Shown here: positions 27,601 to 35,630 of the stretch, piece after piece | How positions within the stretch are numbered: position 1 is the stretch's first letter | How the letters are laid out: every line of letters begins with the position of its first letter | Origin: DATGZX01 sp035296965 | GTDB taxonomy: Bacteria > Planctomycetota > Planctomycetia > Gemmatales > Gemmataceae | Assembly: GCA_035296965.1 (NCBI GenBank) | Contig: DATGZX010000156.1 | Coordinates: 19,447-83,446 of the forward strand | Direction: 5' to 3' | Length of the DNA stretch: 64,000 nucleotides | Notes under the pieces: model-generated | Told to the model about the DNA's origin: nothing | The model's input: only the letters and a program-made list of their open reading frames with translations | Databases searched by the model: none | Made by a program: the position numbers and the translations under genes

Positions 27601-28463
27601 ATCTCCGCCTGTTCGGGGCTCATGTACTCGAAGGTACCCACCAGTGCGCCGAACTGGGTGAACATCGTCTTTTCCGTGAGCCGCTGCTCGATCGCCTTGG
27701 CCACGCCGAAGTCGATCACCTTGGGCACCGGCTTGTCGTCGTACATGGTCACCAGCACATTGGACGGCTTAACGTCGCGGTGGATGATCCCCTTCTGGTG
27801 GGCATGCTGGATCGCATGGCAGACCGGCACGAACAGCGCCAGCCGTTCGCGCGGCGTCAGCTTATTGTCGTCGCAGAACTTCGTGATGGGCACGCCGTGG
27901 ACCAGCTCCATGACAAAGTAGGGGCGAGAGGCGGGGGGCGAGGGGTGAGGGAATTGATGCCCATGTGCCTCGGCACTCGGCCCTGGCCCCTCGCCCCTCG
28001 CCCCTTCCCCCGTGGTGCCGGCGTCGAGCACCCGCGCGATATTCTGGTGGTCCATCAGCGCCAGGGCCTGGCGTTCGGCCTCGAAGCGGGCGATGACCTG
28101 GTGGCTGTCCAGGCCCGGCTTAATGATCTTGAGCGCGACCTTGCGGCGGACCGGTTCCTGCTGCTCGGCCATGTAGACGACGCCCATGCCGCCTTCGCCG
28201 ATTTGCTGTAGCAGCTTATACGGTCCGATGACCGAACCGGGGCCTTCCGTCAGGGGACGGTACGCGGTGGTGGTGGGAAGGGCAGAGGGCGGGACATCCA
28301 GAACCCCGCCCGAAGCCTGATGCGCGGCCAGCAATGCCTCGAGTCGTGCCCGCAAGGCGAAATCGCCCCCGCAAGCGCCCTCCAGGTAGGCCGCGCGTTC
28401 GGCCCGGGTCGGTTTTTCCAGAGCAGCAGCGAAAAGAGCTTCTTCTCGATCGGCAGTTGGCAT
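24633..28463 (-). CDS. Membrane Ser/Thr protein kinase with twelve WD40 repeats and TPR tail
   Basis: The 1276-residue protein has an N-terminal helical region (DREEALFAAALEKP...RARLEALLAAH) and a kinase domain at about 80-400. The glycine loop GEGGMGVVY lies at 89-97, with Lys112, IIHRDVKPSN (Asp230) and DFG at 251. A membrane helix follows (ALITVAAFAVILVAFAATSI), then twelve WD40 units, many almost identical, and a TPR-like tail. Residues 152-179 (27927-28010) are an extra Gly/Pro-rich insert in the beta4-beta5 loop. I chose ATG 28463, with GGAG upstream, because family members start at this point; the frame is open to 28529. The kinase faces the cytoplasm and the propeller the periplasm. 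It is probably controlled with the ECF sigma gene upstream. Confidence 0.92.
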   Translation of the reverse strand: MPTADREEALFAAALEKPTRAERAAYLEGACGGDFALRARLEALLAAHQASGGVLDVPPSALPTTTAYRPLTEGPGSVIGPYKLLQQIGEGGMGVVYMAEQQEPVRRKVALKIIKPGLDSHQVIARFEAERQALALMDHQNIARVLDAGTTGEGARGEGPGPSAEAHGHQFPHPSPPASRPYFVMELVHGVPITKFCDDNKLTPRERLALFVPVCHAIQHAHQKGIIHRDVKPSNVLVTMYDDKPVPKVIDFGVAKAIEQRLTEKTMFTQFGALVGTFEYMSPEQAEMNAFGVDTRSDIYSLGVLLYELLTGTTPLERKRLREAALDELVRLIREEEAPRPSARLSSSNNLLKIAAARNTEPARLSKLVRGEIDWIVMKCLEKDRSRRYETANGVARDLERYLADEPVEACPPSAHYRLTKFAHKYKKALITVAAFAVILVAFAATSIVLAVRATSAEHEADRQVIASDAAKQHELEARLEADKQRDKALLTAYASGMNLAQRAWEENDIVRARELLEEVPREAAGRNLRGFEWYYLSRLCHRDELTLLGHAANVYGVAFSPGGQRLASGSDDKTVKIWDSATGKELLTLQGHAAGVWSVAFSPDGQRLASGSDDKTVKIWDSATGKELFALKGHAGWVMSVAFSPDGQRLASGSMDKAVKIWDSATGKELLTLQGHAGGVDRVAFSPEGQRLASAGSDGAGSSTVKIWDSATGTELFSLKQTALLLQEGGAQFVGRLAFLPDGPRLYSSEYVTTVTSWDSLARQELFALNGHEGHVWSVAFSPDGQRLASGSGFETVKIWDSLSGKELFALKRHADSIGPMFWSVAFSPDGQRLASGSGYKTVKIWDSATGKELFALDGHADMVTSVAFSPDGQRLASGSFDQTVKIWDTATGKQLFSFPAGAVTSVAFSPDGQRLASAGSDQTVKLWDSATGKELFTLKGHVNTVTSVAFSPDGLRLASGSWDQTVKIWDSATGKELFTLKGHANTVNSVAFSPDGLRLASGSFDQTVKIWDTATGKQLLTLKGHKGHAGPVWSVVFSPDGQRLASGNSGFIDLWETSVSPEIQHRRATNQMVADLFRLMFLRADVLERLRTLPGMSPSRRQEAISIAQAYPHDPMALTHRAWELVRLPGRGMPNYQKALHYSEEACQVEQKNGYYLNTLGVAYYRVGNFEKALATLLRSEQINKTQLGSLPADLLFHAKTQQQLGHLRALIPTDLAFLAMTHQQLGHVKEAQTEFQRLRERMKDPRWTEDAEAQGFLREAVALLANPKAPGGK

Positions 28464-28619
28464 GGCAGCACTCCAGAAACGAGTTTCTTCCTGCTCTTCC
28501 ATGCGCATTTCGCCGGAGAATCGTACCACGAAAATCAGAATTGAGATGCGGGAATAGAAAAAGCGGCTTGGTTCGTCCGGCCGCCTTCTGACTGCTGGCC
28601 GAATCCTGCGAGACGAGCC

Positions 28620-28829
28620 TCACTTGTCATCCAACACTTCGAGCTGGTCTTCAAGGACCTCGATGTACATGCGCCGGGGCTTCCTCTGGACAAGAACGCG
28701 GTAAACGCGCGCACCCTTCGGGCCGAGCGGTCCGAGAAACTCCGCGACTTGGGCGCGGTGGAAGCCCGAATCGCGGATTCTTACGAAGGTGCCATCCTTA
28801 AGGGGCTCGATCAGGTTTGGAGTCGTCAT
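28620..28829 (-). CDS. Small hypothetical protein between ECF sigma factor and kinase
   Basis: The 69-residue protein (MTTPNLIEPLKDGTFVRIRD...) has a beta-rich pattern that reads like a small SH3- or KOW-like barrel: DGTFVRIRDSG, ARVYRVLVQRKPRRMYIEVLED. AAAGGA lies nine bases before the ATG. It sits between the sigma gene and the kinase gene on the same strand. Its function is unknown; a role as partner of that signalling unit is inferred from position only. Confidence 0.65.
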   Translation of the reverse strand: MTTPNLIEPLKDGTFVRIRDSGFHRAQVAEFLGPLGPKGARVYRVLVQRKPRRMYIEVLEDQLEVLDDK

Positions 28830-28921
28830 CTTCAGATCCTTTCTGTCCGGACGTCACCAGGGCGCAACGCCCATCATGCGGAACAATTCAGCGTGCATGA
28901 TAGAAAGGGTTGCCCGGTGGC

Positions 28922-29488
28922 TCAAGGGATTGAGCGATCCTCGCCGCGCCGAATCTCCTCGTGCAGCCAGGCCCGGGTGTAGCTCCACCAGCGGTTGGCC
29001 GTGGTGACCGAAATGGCGAGAACTTCGGCCGCCTGTTCGATGGTCATGCCCGCGAAATAGCGGAGTTTGACGAGCTGCGCTTTGGCCGGGTCGCGGGCCT
29101 CAAGCCGATCCAGGGCCTCATCCAGTGCCAGCAGCGGCTCGCTTCGCTCGACCTCGATAGGTTGCTCCAAGTTTAGATCGAGTCGCCGGCGACCGCCGCC
29201 GCGTTTGAGGCTGCACTTGCGGCGGGCGTTCTCGACCAGGATCCGTCGCATGGCCTCGGCCGCCGCGGCAAAGAAGTGACGGCGATTTTCAAACCGTTGA
29301 TCGCCCACCAGGCGCAAATACGCCTCATGCACGAGCGCGGTGGCATCGAGCGTGTGTCCCGGCTTCTCGCGTGCCATCTGCGCTGCCGCAAGCCGGCGCA
29401 ACTCGTCGTAGACCAGCGGCAGCAGCTTTGCCGCGGCCTGGGGGTCGCCTTGCCCGAGTGTGTCCAGAATGCGGGTCACCTCATTCAT
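28922..29488 (-). CDS. ECF-type sigma factor of the planctomycete family (TIGR02999-like)
   Basis: The protein has 188 residues from ATG 29488. Hallmarks are LLPLVYDELRRLAAAQM, LDATALVHEAYLRLVG, FFAAAAEAMRRILVENARR and a C-terminal helix-turn-helix AGMTIEQAAEVLAISVTTANRWWSYTRAWL. These match the Sig-70 ECF subfamily common in planctomycetes. No strong ribosome-binding site was seen; a start at 29575 would add an unlikely 29-residue extension. It precedes a small gene and the 12-WD40 kinase on the same strand, so it probably works with that kinase. Confidence 0.9.
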   Translation of the reverse strand: MNEVTRILDTLGQGDPQAAAKLLPLVYDELRRLAAAQMAREKPGHTLDATALVHEAYLRLVGDQRFENRRHFFAAAAEAMRRILVENARRKCSLKRGGGRRRLDLNLEQPIEVERSEPLLALDEALDRLEARDPAKAQLVKLRYFAGMTIEQAAEVLAISVTTANRWWSYTRAWLHEEIRRGEDRSIP

Positions 29489-29780
29489 TGGTGGCACCGT
29501 ATGACAGGCGAAGCCCAGCGCAAAATGTCCGCGGAGTTTCCTCCAGGTGATCCGTAGAGCGTGGCCATGCCCCAAGGCTATCTAGAGCTGGCGAAGTTGG
29601 CAACAAATCAACCCGACCATTTTTGTCCGGCCGGGCCAACCGCGCTCCGGGAGAGCCAGTGAGACGGAGGAAGCTGGCGACATGCAAAGAGCCGTAAGGT
29701 TAGTTAAAATGGAATGCAAGCTGAACGTCACAGGGGGTCGTTGACCGGCACCTCCTTCAGGCTTTTGGGATGGCTGAGCA

Positions 29781-30101
29781 ATGAGTAGATTATTCGGCAC
29801 CGCGGAAGTGGTTGAAAAAGAAACCAGTGCCTCGGCAGCGATTCCCAGCCCTCACGAAGTGAGAAACTTCTGGAATGAGATTATTCGCGATGCGGACAAA
29901 GTAGAAGATTTGCTGCACGGAATAAGGATGTACCTCAGAGTGCTGAAGAAATGGCGGCATCAAGGGTTTGTCACCCAAGATGAGATTGAAAACGCCAGTG
30001 AGTGGTTTTCAACGCGGGCAAGCATCTTGAAGTATCTGCTCATCTACCGGAGCGAAGGTGCCTTTCTTGAAGAGACCTTCTGCGATGGCAGCGGGATATG
30101 A
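29781..30101 (+). CDS. Small hypothetical protein, AT-richer than its neighbours
   Basis: The 106-residue protein is highly helical (HEVRNFWNEIIRDADKVEDLLHGIRMYLRVLKKWR...) and not recognised. Its base composition is closer to 50% GC than the surrounding genes, suggesting transfer. It ends 14 bases before a REP-like hairpin. No good ribosome-binding site precedes the ATG. It may be a real small cytoplasmic protein, but the evidence is limited to a protein-like composition. Confidence 0.45.
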   Translation: MSRLFGTAEVVEKETSASAAIPSPHEVRNFWNEIIRDADKVEDLLHGIRMYLRVLKKWRHQGFVTQDEIENASEWFSTRASILKYLLIYRSEGAFLEETFCDGSGI

Positions 30102-30115
30102 TCGGAAAGCACAAA

Positions 30116-30190
30116 GTGTCACGAACCATTTCAGATCCTGGCGCCGGCAGGAAGTGCTCAGAAGCTTGGATCCGAAATGGTTCCTGACAC
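30116..30190. repeat. REP-like inverted repeat, 23-bp arms (21/23), GTGTCAGGAACC type
   Basis: The arm 30116-30138 (GTGTCACGAACCATTTCAGA...) pairs with 30168-30190. The centre, read on the other strand, starts AAGCTT and ends CCGGCGCCA, closely matching the centres of the elements at 38148 and 40270. It is therefore the same family in opposite orientation. It lies 155 bases upstream of the RAYT start. Confidence 0.75.
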
Positions 30191-30284
30191 CTCTGTGCCG
30201 ACCCACAGCAAGTGCAGTTTATCTGACAAGCGTAACTAAAGGCGTCCCCTTTTGCCTTCTCGACAGTCACGTCCTCGAGGGGCG

Positions 30285-31045
30285 AAAAGGGGTCGGGAGT
30301 CGTTTGTTTTGCCGACCCGGCCTGGTTCGCTTAGACCCCTGCCCATGCCAAGGCGTCTACGCTGTGCCAGTGGCGGCTTCGCCTATCATGTTCTCAACCG
30401 GGCTGTCGGCCGCGGCCATCTCTTTGACAAAAACGCCGACTTTGCGGCCTTCGAAAAGGTGTTGCGGCAGGCGCAAGACTGGCGGCCCATGCGACCGCTG
30501 GCCTATTGTGTCATGCCCAATCACCGGCATCTGGTTCTGTGGCCGCGTGCCGGCGGCCACCTCTCGGTGTTCCTGCGCTGGCTCAGCGTGACGCACACCC
30601 AGCGTTGGCATTCCCAGCATCACACCTCCGGCAGCGGGCCGCTCTACCAGGGGCGTTTCCAATCCTTTCCGATCGAGGCGGATGACCACCTGCTGACGGT
30701 CTGCCGTTACGTCGAGCGCAGTGCGTTGCGTGCCGGCCTCGCGGGCCAGGCGCGAGCGTCGCGCTGGAGCGGTCTCTGGCAGCGCGCCCACGAGAGCGGC
30801 GAGGGATTGCTCAGTGCAGGTCCGGTGGCTCTACCCGAGGATTGGGTCAAGCACGTCAACCGGGTGCAAAGTCAGGGAGAACTGGAAGCCGTGCGCCGCA
30901 CATTACAACGCGGGAGCCCGTTCGGAATGGCCGATTGGCAGGAGCGCACGGCGAAGCTCTTGGGCTTAGAATCGACCCTAAGACCGCGCGGCCGCCCAGC
31001 GCAGGAGAAGCCGGAGCACGAGCACTTTTAGTCCCGACCCCTTTA
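30285..31045. mobile_element. RAYT unit bounded by short inverted ends
   Basis: The segment AAAAGGGGTCGGGA at 30285-30298 is repeated inverted, 13 of 14 bases, at 31032-31045, tightly bracketing the REP-associated transposase gene. These ends resemble the cores of the REP-like elements elsewhere in the window. The bounded unit is about 760 bases. Whether it moves as a unit or is a fixed, domesticated locus cannot be told. Confidence 0.65.
30345..31031 (+). CDS. REP-associated tyrosine transposase (RAYT), Y1/HUH family
   Basis: The 228-residue protein starts MPRRLRCASGGFAYHVLNRAVGR, the standard RAYT opening. The HUH metal motif is MPNHRHLVLWP (His60 and His62) and the catalytic Tyr is in CRYVERSALRAGL (Tyr122). 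The C-terminal LGLESTLRPRGRP is also typical of the family. RAYTs cut and rejoin single-stranded DNA at REP hairpins. Related hairpins lie on both sides and elsewhere in this window, and a C-terminal remnant of another RAYT lies at 48284. The ATG at 30345 fits the family start; the frame is open to 30252. Confidence 0.92.
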   Translation: MPRRLRCASGGFAYHVLNRAVGRGHLFDKNADFAAFEKVLRQAQDWRPMRPLAYCVMPNHRHLVLWPRAGGHLSVFLRWLSVTHTQRWHSQHHTSGSGPLYQGRFQSFPIEADDHLLTVCRYVERSALRAGLAGQARASRWSGLWQRAHESGEGLLSAGPVALPEDWVKHVNRVQSQGELEAVRRTLQRGSPFGMADWQERTAKLLGLESTLRPRGRPAQEKPEHEHF

Positions 31046-31582
31046 GCTTTTCCCAAGACAACTATGCAGCTGAATGGCTGCCTTGTATGGGCTAAATTGG
31101 CACCTGCGCGGATGCACGCCAGACAACATGCCTGGGATGGACTTTCGATCCCATGATGACCGATGGGATGCCCACCTGAGCATTTTTGCTGATTTTTCCA
31201 GGGAATTTGGCTCGTCAAGAGAAGCGGTGCGTCCGAATATGAAGAATAAAAGAATCCCTAATATCGCGTGAAAATCGTCTCCCAAACACATTTTGCGCCA
31301 AGGGCCTTTTTAGTCCCAAAATGATCAACACGCAAAAAGCCCGTGTTTTTGACACTTTCTGGGGCGTCGACCTGGTATTTCGCGGGGGCCCCATTCTCAA
31401 TATGCTCAGGCGATGCCAAAAACCGCGTTTTTTCCGCGATTTTTGCAAAGTCCAGAGGGAGACCTGCGGTCGGCAGTTGGATCGCAAAAGGGTGTCAAGA
31501 CCCTTTCAGATCGAAGATTCCGCACACTTCAGTCCTTCCGGGACCAGGATGTGAAAAGGGTCCTGATAGCCTCTTTGCTGAT
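31046..31582. other. Gene-free spacer with a degenerate REP-like repeat
   Basis: I see no supported gene over these 540 bases. The composition is more AT-rich than the flanks, with several runs of T. The only structure found is the imperfect inverted repeat at 31484-31578. Confidence 0.6.
31484..31578. repeat. Degenerate REP-like inverted repeat
   Basis: The arm GCAAAAGGGTGTCAAGACCC (from 31484) pairs at roughly 80% with 31548-31578, which contains GGGTCCTGATAGCCTC. It belongs to the GGTGTCAGGACCC family but is decayed. It abuts the 3' end of the HEAT-repeat gene. Confidence 0.6.
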
Positions 31583-33166
31583 TTATACAGGATGGGAAGT
31601 CATTTCTTCGCGAAGCCGTTCCAACGCCTCGCATGCATGGAGTGCGACGTCGACGCTCTCGGTGTCTGCCAGCCGGTCGAGATCGGGCCACAAGAGCATG
31701 ATGCCCTCGGTGGCAACCGTCTGGATGGTGTCGTGGACGCGCTGTGAATCTTGGCCTGTCAGGGCTTGGCGGAACCATTGCAGAGCCGCGATTTCTCCCA
31801 GCCGGGCGAGAGCTGCCCGGGCCGCATGACGGATCTCGGAGTTTGCATCGCGGCGCGCCTGTTGCAAACAGCGAGCGACGTGGTCGCGCGCGCATGGTTC
31901 CCACCAGCCGAGGCTGCTGAGCGCGGCAACGCGGCAGGCGACGTCGCACGTCTGCGCAGCTTGAAGGAGAAAGCTCTCTGTCTCTGCAGAGGGATGCCCT
32001 CGCAACGTCCGAAGAATTGCCTGCAATGGCAGATCCTTTGGTACTGCCTGCTTGCGACCCGGCAAGAACGAGCGCATTCCGGCGGACTGCCGCACGAGAG
32101 GCATGCGCCGGTGGACCCACTCGCGCAACCACGGCGCGACGCCAGGATCGCGCGACCAGGTGAGCACGGCGACCGCCAAATCGGCGTGAGGGAACTTCGG
32201 ATCCGCGAGTACAGGCAACAAGACGGACGCTGCGTCAGCACGCAAATCATTCAGGGCCACCAGAATGTCGCGCTGCATTGCTGTCGATGCCTTGGGCAGG
32301 TCCTCGCAGAGCTGACGCGGTGCCTCTTCGAGGTAATCCACAAGCACCGATTCGAGAGAAGCCAGGTGCGACATCTGCCAGCTGAAGGCTTCCTGTTCGG
32401 ATTTCTCCTCAGCCAGCACGATTTCGGCATGGGGAGCTCGCCTGAGAACACGCAGTGCCTCGGCGAAGACACGCACCACAAGCGGGTGAATGCGGTCCGG
32501 CCGATAATCCCAAAGCTCTTCGATCAGTTCGCCAAGCCGAGCTTCAGCGACGACTTGTGGCTGCAATCCGCAGCGCAGACCTTCGAGCGCGCGATGCAGC
32601 ACGCGCAAGGCGGCGTCTCCGAGCGGCGTGTCCGGCTGACGCATGTAACCCGCAAAGCTCAGAAAACAAACCGTCTCGGCGGCGAAAAAGTGGGAGAGGG
32701 GGTGATCGCTGTTGGAGTCCGCGCAGCGCAGCAGATGCGGCAAGCTTTCTTCGCGATTGAGATTCCTTAGACCATTGGCCAAGTCGATCCAGTACCACGA
32801 TTGCTCGATGGCGTCCGTCGTCAGATGCCGCTGCAACTGGCGTTCGAGAATCCGGCCGGCATCGTCGGTGCCGAGTTCAGCGAGTGCACGCACCTGGACG
32901 ACGAAGTGTGTGCCAGGGCGTAAACTTGCCTCAACCGCTTCAACTTCACCGCGCTCCAGCAATTCCCGGAACTCGGCCTTGGCCGACTCGACGGCCGTTT
33001 CGCTTAACTGGCCGCCTTGAAACAGGTCGATGTGCTGGCGCGTGACCGGGGACAGATCCTGGCCGGATTCCGTGCGCCGGCGTAGGTGTCTGCCCAATAG
33101 AAATGCCGCCGCCAGAAGGGCGGACAGCAGCATTGCCGCTAGACCAATAAGAACTGCGTGCACCAT
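31583..33166 (-). CDS. Membrane-anchored HEAT-repeat protein
   Basis: The 527-residue protein begins with a single membrane helix (VLIGLAAMLLSALLAAAFLLG) followed by basic residues. The remainder is helical and repetitive, with HEAT-like pairs such as VRALAELGTDDAGRILERQL, DILVALNDLRADAASVLLPVLAD and EIRHAARAALARLGEIAALQWF. A scaffold that binds other proteins is the family expectation; no enzyme motif is seen. A TTG at 33175 also opens the frame, but ATG 33166 is preferred. It lies 64 bases after proA on the same strand and may be its operon partner. Confidence 0.75.
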   Translation of the reverse strand: MVHAVLIGLAAMLLSALLAAAFLLGRHLRRRTESGQDLSPVTRQHIDLFQGGQLSETAVESAKAEFRELLERGEVEAVEASLRPGTHFVVQVRALAELGTDDAGRILERQLQRHLTTDAIEQSWYWIDLANGLRNLNREESLPHLLRCADSNSDHPLSHFFAAETVCFLSFAGYMRQPDTPLGDAALRVLHRALEGLRCGLQPQVVAEARLGELIEELWDYRPDRIHPLVVRVFAEALRVLRRAPHAEIVLAEEKSEQEAFSWQMSHLASLESVLVDYLEEAPRQLCEDLPKASTAMQRDILVALNDLRADAASVLLPVLADPKFPHADLAVAVLTWSRDPGVAPWLREWVHRRMPLVRQSAGMRSFLPGRKQAVPKDLPLQAILRTLRGHPSAETESFLLQAAQTCDVACRVAALSSLGWWEPCARDHVARCLQQARRDANSEIRHAARAALARLGEIAALQWFRQALTGQDSQRVHDTIQTVATEGIMLLWPDLDRLADTESVDVALHACEALERLREEMTSHPV

Positions 33167-33230
33167 GGTGTCCAAACCGCTGGTTCCAGGGCGGGGTTGC
33201 CGAGGAGCAATCCTTCTCCTGCCTTCTCTG

Positions 33231-34520
33231 TTATTCGCCGCGGACCTGACCGTCGCCGTAAATGATGTACTTGTAGGTAGTCAATTCTAGCAGACCGCAA
33301 GGGCCACGTGCATGGAATTTGTCGGTGCTGATTCCAATCTCGGCACCGAGACCGAATTCGTGCCCGTCATTGAAGCGCGTACTGGCATTCACAAAAACTG
33401 CTGCGGAATCTACGGCACCGGCAAAATGTTGCGCCGCAGCCAAATTTCCCGTGATTATTGCATCGCTGTGTTTTGACCCGTGCCGATTTATATGTTCGAT
33501 GGCCTGTTCCAGGTCATCGACAACCTTCACCGACAAGATCAGATCGAGATATTCGGTTTCGTAGTCTTCCTCGGTAGCCGGGACGGCATCGGGCACCAAG
33601 CGGCGCGTCAACTCGCAGCCCCGGATCTCGACGCCTTTCCGCTTGAGCGCCAGCCCGGCCCGCGGCAGGAAGGCAGCCGCGATTTCGCGATGGACGAGGA
33701 GGCTTTCGGCGGCATTGCAGACGCTCGGCCGCTGGCACTTGGCGTTCACAAGGATTCGCTCCGCCATGTCGAGGTCGGCCGCCCGGTCAACGTAGACATG
33801 GCAAATTCCCTTGTAGTGTTTCAAGACAGGCATGCGGGCTTCTTCGGCCACGCGGCGGATTAGCCCTTCGCCGCCGCGCGGAATGACCAAATCGATGTAG
33901 CCGTCGAGGCGGAGCAGATGCCCGACTGCAGCTCGGTCTGTTCTTTCAACCATCTGAACGGCATCTGGAGGCAGTCCGGCACTGCGGAGGCAATCGCGCA
34001 AGATCCCGCACAGGGCCGTGTTCGAATGGTACGCTTCCTGGCCCCCGCGCAGAATGATGGCGTTACCGCTTTTGACGCACAGGGCTGCTGCGTCAATGGT
34101 GACGTTCGGCCGCGATTCGTAGATGAAGAAGATCACGCCCAGCGGCACAGTCACTTTGAGCACATTCAGTCCGTTCGGGCGAACATTGCCGTCCAAAACC
34201 TTGCCAATGGGCTCGGGCAAGGCAGCCACCTGCTGCAACCCGGCGACAGCGGCTTGGAGACGCTCGGGCGTGAGTTTGAGCCGGTCCAGGGAAGACCCAG
34301 TCAGATCGCATTCCGCGGAGGCCGCCAGGTCTTGGTGGTTGGCCGCCAGGATTTCATCGGCCCGCGCGGTCATTGCGCCGCTAACCGCGCTCAGCCAATC
34401 GTTCTTCTGCGATCCTTTTGCAGTGGCCAGCAGGCGGGAGGCGTCACGCGCACGGCGAGCCAGTCCGTCGCAATAGACGGCCAGTTCAGGAAGTGCTGGA
34501 GCAATCAGGCAATCAGCCAT
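33231..34520 (-). CDS. proA: Gamma-glutamyl phosphate reductase
   Basis: The 429-residue enzyme reduces gamma-glutamyl phosphate to glutamate-5-semialdehyde with NADPH in proline synthesis. Visible motifs are VPLGVIFFIYESRPNVTIDAA, KSGNAIILRGGQEA, VIPRGGEGLIR and the catalytic cysteine segment KCQRPSVCNAAE with Cys268, and ARGPCGLLELTTYKY at the C-terminus. The length from ATG 34520 matches the family; the frame is open to 34586. It follows cdaR after 90 bases on the same strand. The ProB kinase partner is not in the window. Confidence 0.95.
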   Translation of the reverse strand: MADCLIAPALPELAVYCDGLARRARDASRLLATAKGSQKNDWLSAVSGAMTARADEILAANHQDLAASAECDLTGSSLDRLKLTPERLQAAVAGLQQVAALPEPIGKVLDGNVRPNGLNVLKVTVPLGVIFFIYESRPNVTIDAAALCVKSGNAIILRGGQEAYHSNTALCGILRDCLRSAGLPPDAVQMVERTDRAAVGHLLRLDGYIDLVIPRGGEGLIRRVAEEARMPVLKHYKGICHVYVDRAADLDMAERILVNAKCQRPSVCNAAESLLVHREIAAAFLPRAGLALKRKGVEIRGCELTRRLVPDAVPATEEDYETEYLDLILSVKVVDDLEQAIEHINRHGSKHSDAIITGNLAAAQHFAGAVDSAAVFVNASTRFNDGHEFGLGAEIGISTDKFHARGPCGLLELTTYKYIIYGDGQVRGE

Positions 34521-34610
34521 GTTCGAAGCGGTTTTCGGAGCATGCAGACCCGCGCTTAAAGTGAGATGCCAGGCCAAGGAGCGCATCGAATGCTTGCCCG
34601 CATCTCGGTG

Positions 34611-35618
34611 CTAAGGGCCACGAACGACACCGGCGGCCTTGGTTGTCGTTTCCGCTGTCGTAAGCTGGAACGCCACGAGCCGGGGGGAGTTTTGAGCGAC
34701 CTGGTACTCCTTGGGCAACTGCAGCTTCACGGACTCCTCGTAGAGCCCCGGCTCCCATTTCCGGCCGCTGAGGTCGATAAAGGCGAGGACGGCCGGCATT
34801 TCCTCGCCGGCAGGTCCCAGGATGCGCAAGTTGATCTTACCAGCGCGCTCATCGGCGAACAAAGGCCGCAAGGGAAAGTTCGGCGGACAGAGAAACTGTA
34901 CGGGCACGTCTGTCAGCTCGTAGACCTTTTGCTGCGGCTGGAATGTCAAATGTGCGGTGACCTTTTCAGGTACGGTACGTACGTGCCGCCCCTCCAGCTC
35001 CCGGACAAGCGGAATGGCCTCAGCCGTCACTTCCTCGTGGCCCGATGGGCCCGCAGAATGGGGAGGCAGCGAGAAAGGTTGAGCCGGTATCGCACGAACA
35101 TGGTCGAGCACGTCCTGGGGACCGCGCACGAGCACGTTGGCAGGTTCGAAAACGACCTGGGAGATGCGCTCCTCCGGCGAATGCTCCAGGCGTACGGGCA
35201 GCCGGCGCTCGACGAGTCGGTGGATCGTGATGGGGATGCGGTTACGGCCTTCGAGAATCGTCGGCGTCACGCCGGGAGGCGGGTGCACGTCCGTGGCGTC
35301 GACGCGCACCGTGTCGAGATAGTGGCTCTCCTCGGGCCAGTCCGCCGGGACGGCCACCATCGACTCGACGTGGAGTTCGCCGCGCTGCAGAACGCTTCGC
35401 AGCTCGCGAATGCGCGAGGGCGGCCCCATGAACGAGACGGCAACTTGGCTGGGCCCGGTCACTTCCAATTCGTACTGGTCCGCCTGGCCGGGCGTCAGCG
35501 CCACCTGCACGGCCACCATGACGTTATCCAGAATCTCCTGATCCCGGCTGCGCACGTAGAGCCACACGAGGAGCGCCAAGCAGAGAGCGGCCAGCGATGA
35601 TACGAGGCGGTCGAGCAT
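34611..35618 (-). CDS. cdaR: YbbR-like protein, regulator of diadenylate cyclase
   Basis: The 335-residue protein starts with a membrane helix (LVSSLAALCLALLVWLYVRS) followed by repeated beta-rich YbbR-like domains (VALTPGQADQYELEVTGPSQVAVSFMGP, RRLPVRLEHSPEERISQVVFEPANVLVRGP, and others). It lies 12 bases after cdaA on the same strand, the arrangement in which YbbR proteins modulate CdaA across the membrane. An extracytoplasmic location for the repeats follows from the single anchor. Assignment rests on the anchor, repeats and neighbour. Confidence 0.87.
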   Translation of the reverse strand: MLDRLVSSLAALCLALLVWLYVRSRDQEILDNVMVAVQVALTPGQADQYELEVTGPSQVAVSFMGPPSRIRELRSVLQRGELHVESMVAVPADWPEESHYLDTVRVDATDVHPPPGVTPTILEGRNRIPITIHRLVERRLPVRLEHSPEERISQVVFEPANVLVRGPQDVLDHVRAIPAQPFSLPPHSAGPSGHEEVTAEAIPLVRELEGRHVRTVPEKVTAHLTFQPQQKVYELTDVPVQFLCPPNFPLRPLFADERAGKINLRILGPAGEEMPAVLAFIDLSGRKWEPGLYEESVKLQLPKEYQVAQNSPRLVAFQLTTAETTTKAAGVVRGP

Positions 35619-35630
35619 GTGGTTGTTCGC

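Noticed and set aside
31751..32770. 339-codon plus-strand frame opposite the HEAT-repeat gene
   Set aside because: Low-complexity shadow without a ribosome-binding site; the minus strand has an anchor and HEAT repeats.
34566..35600. 344-codon plus-strand frame opposite cdaR
   Set aside because: Shadow frame; the minus strand has the membrane anchor and YbbR-like repeats next to cdaA.
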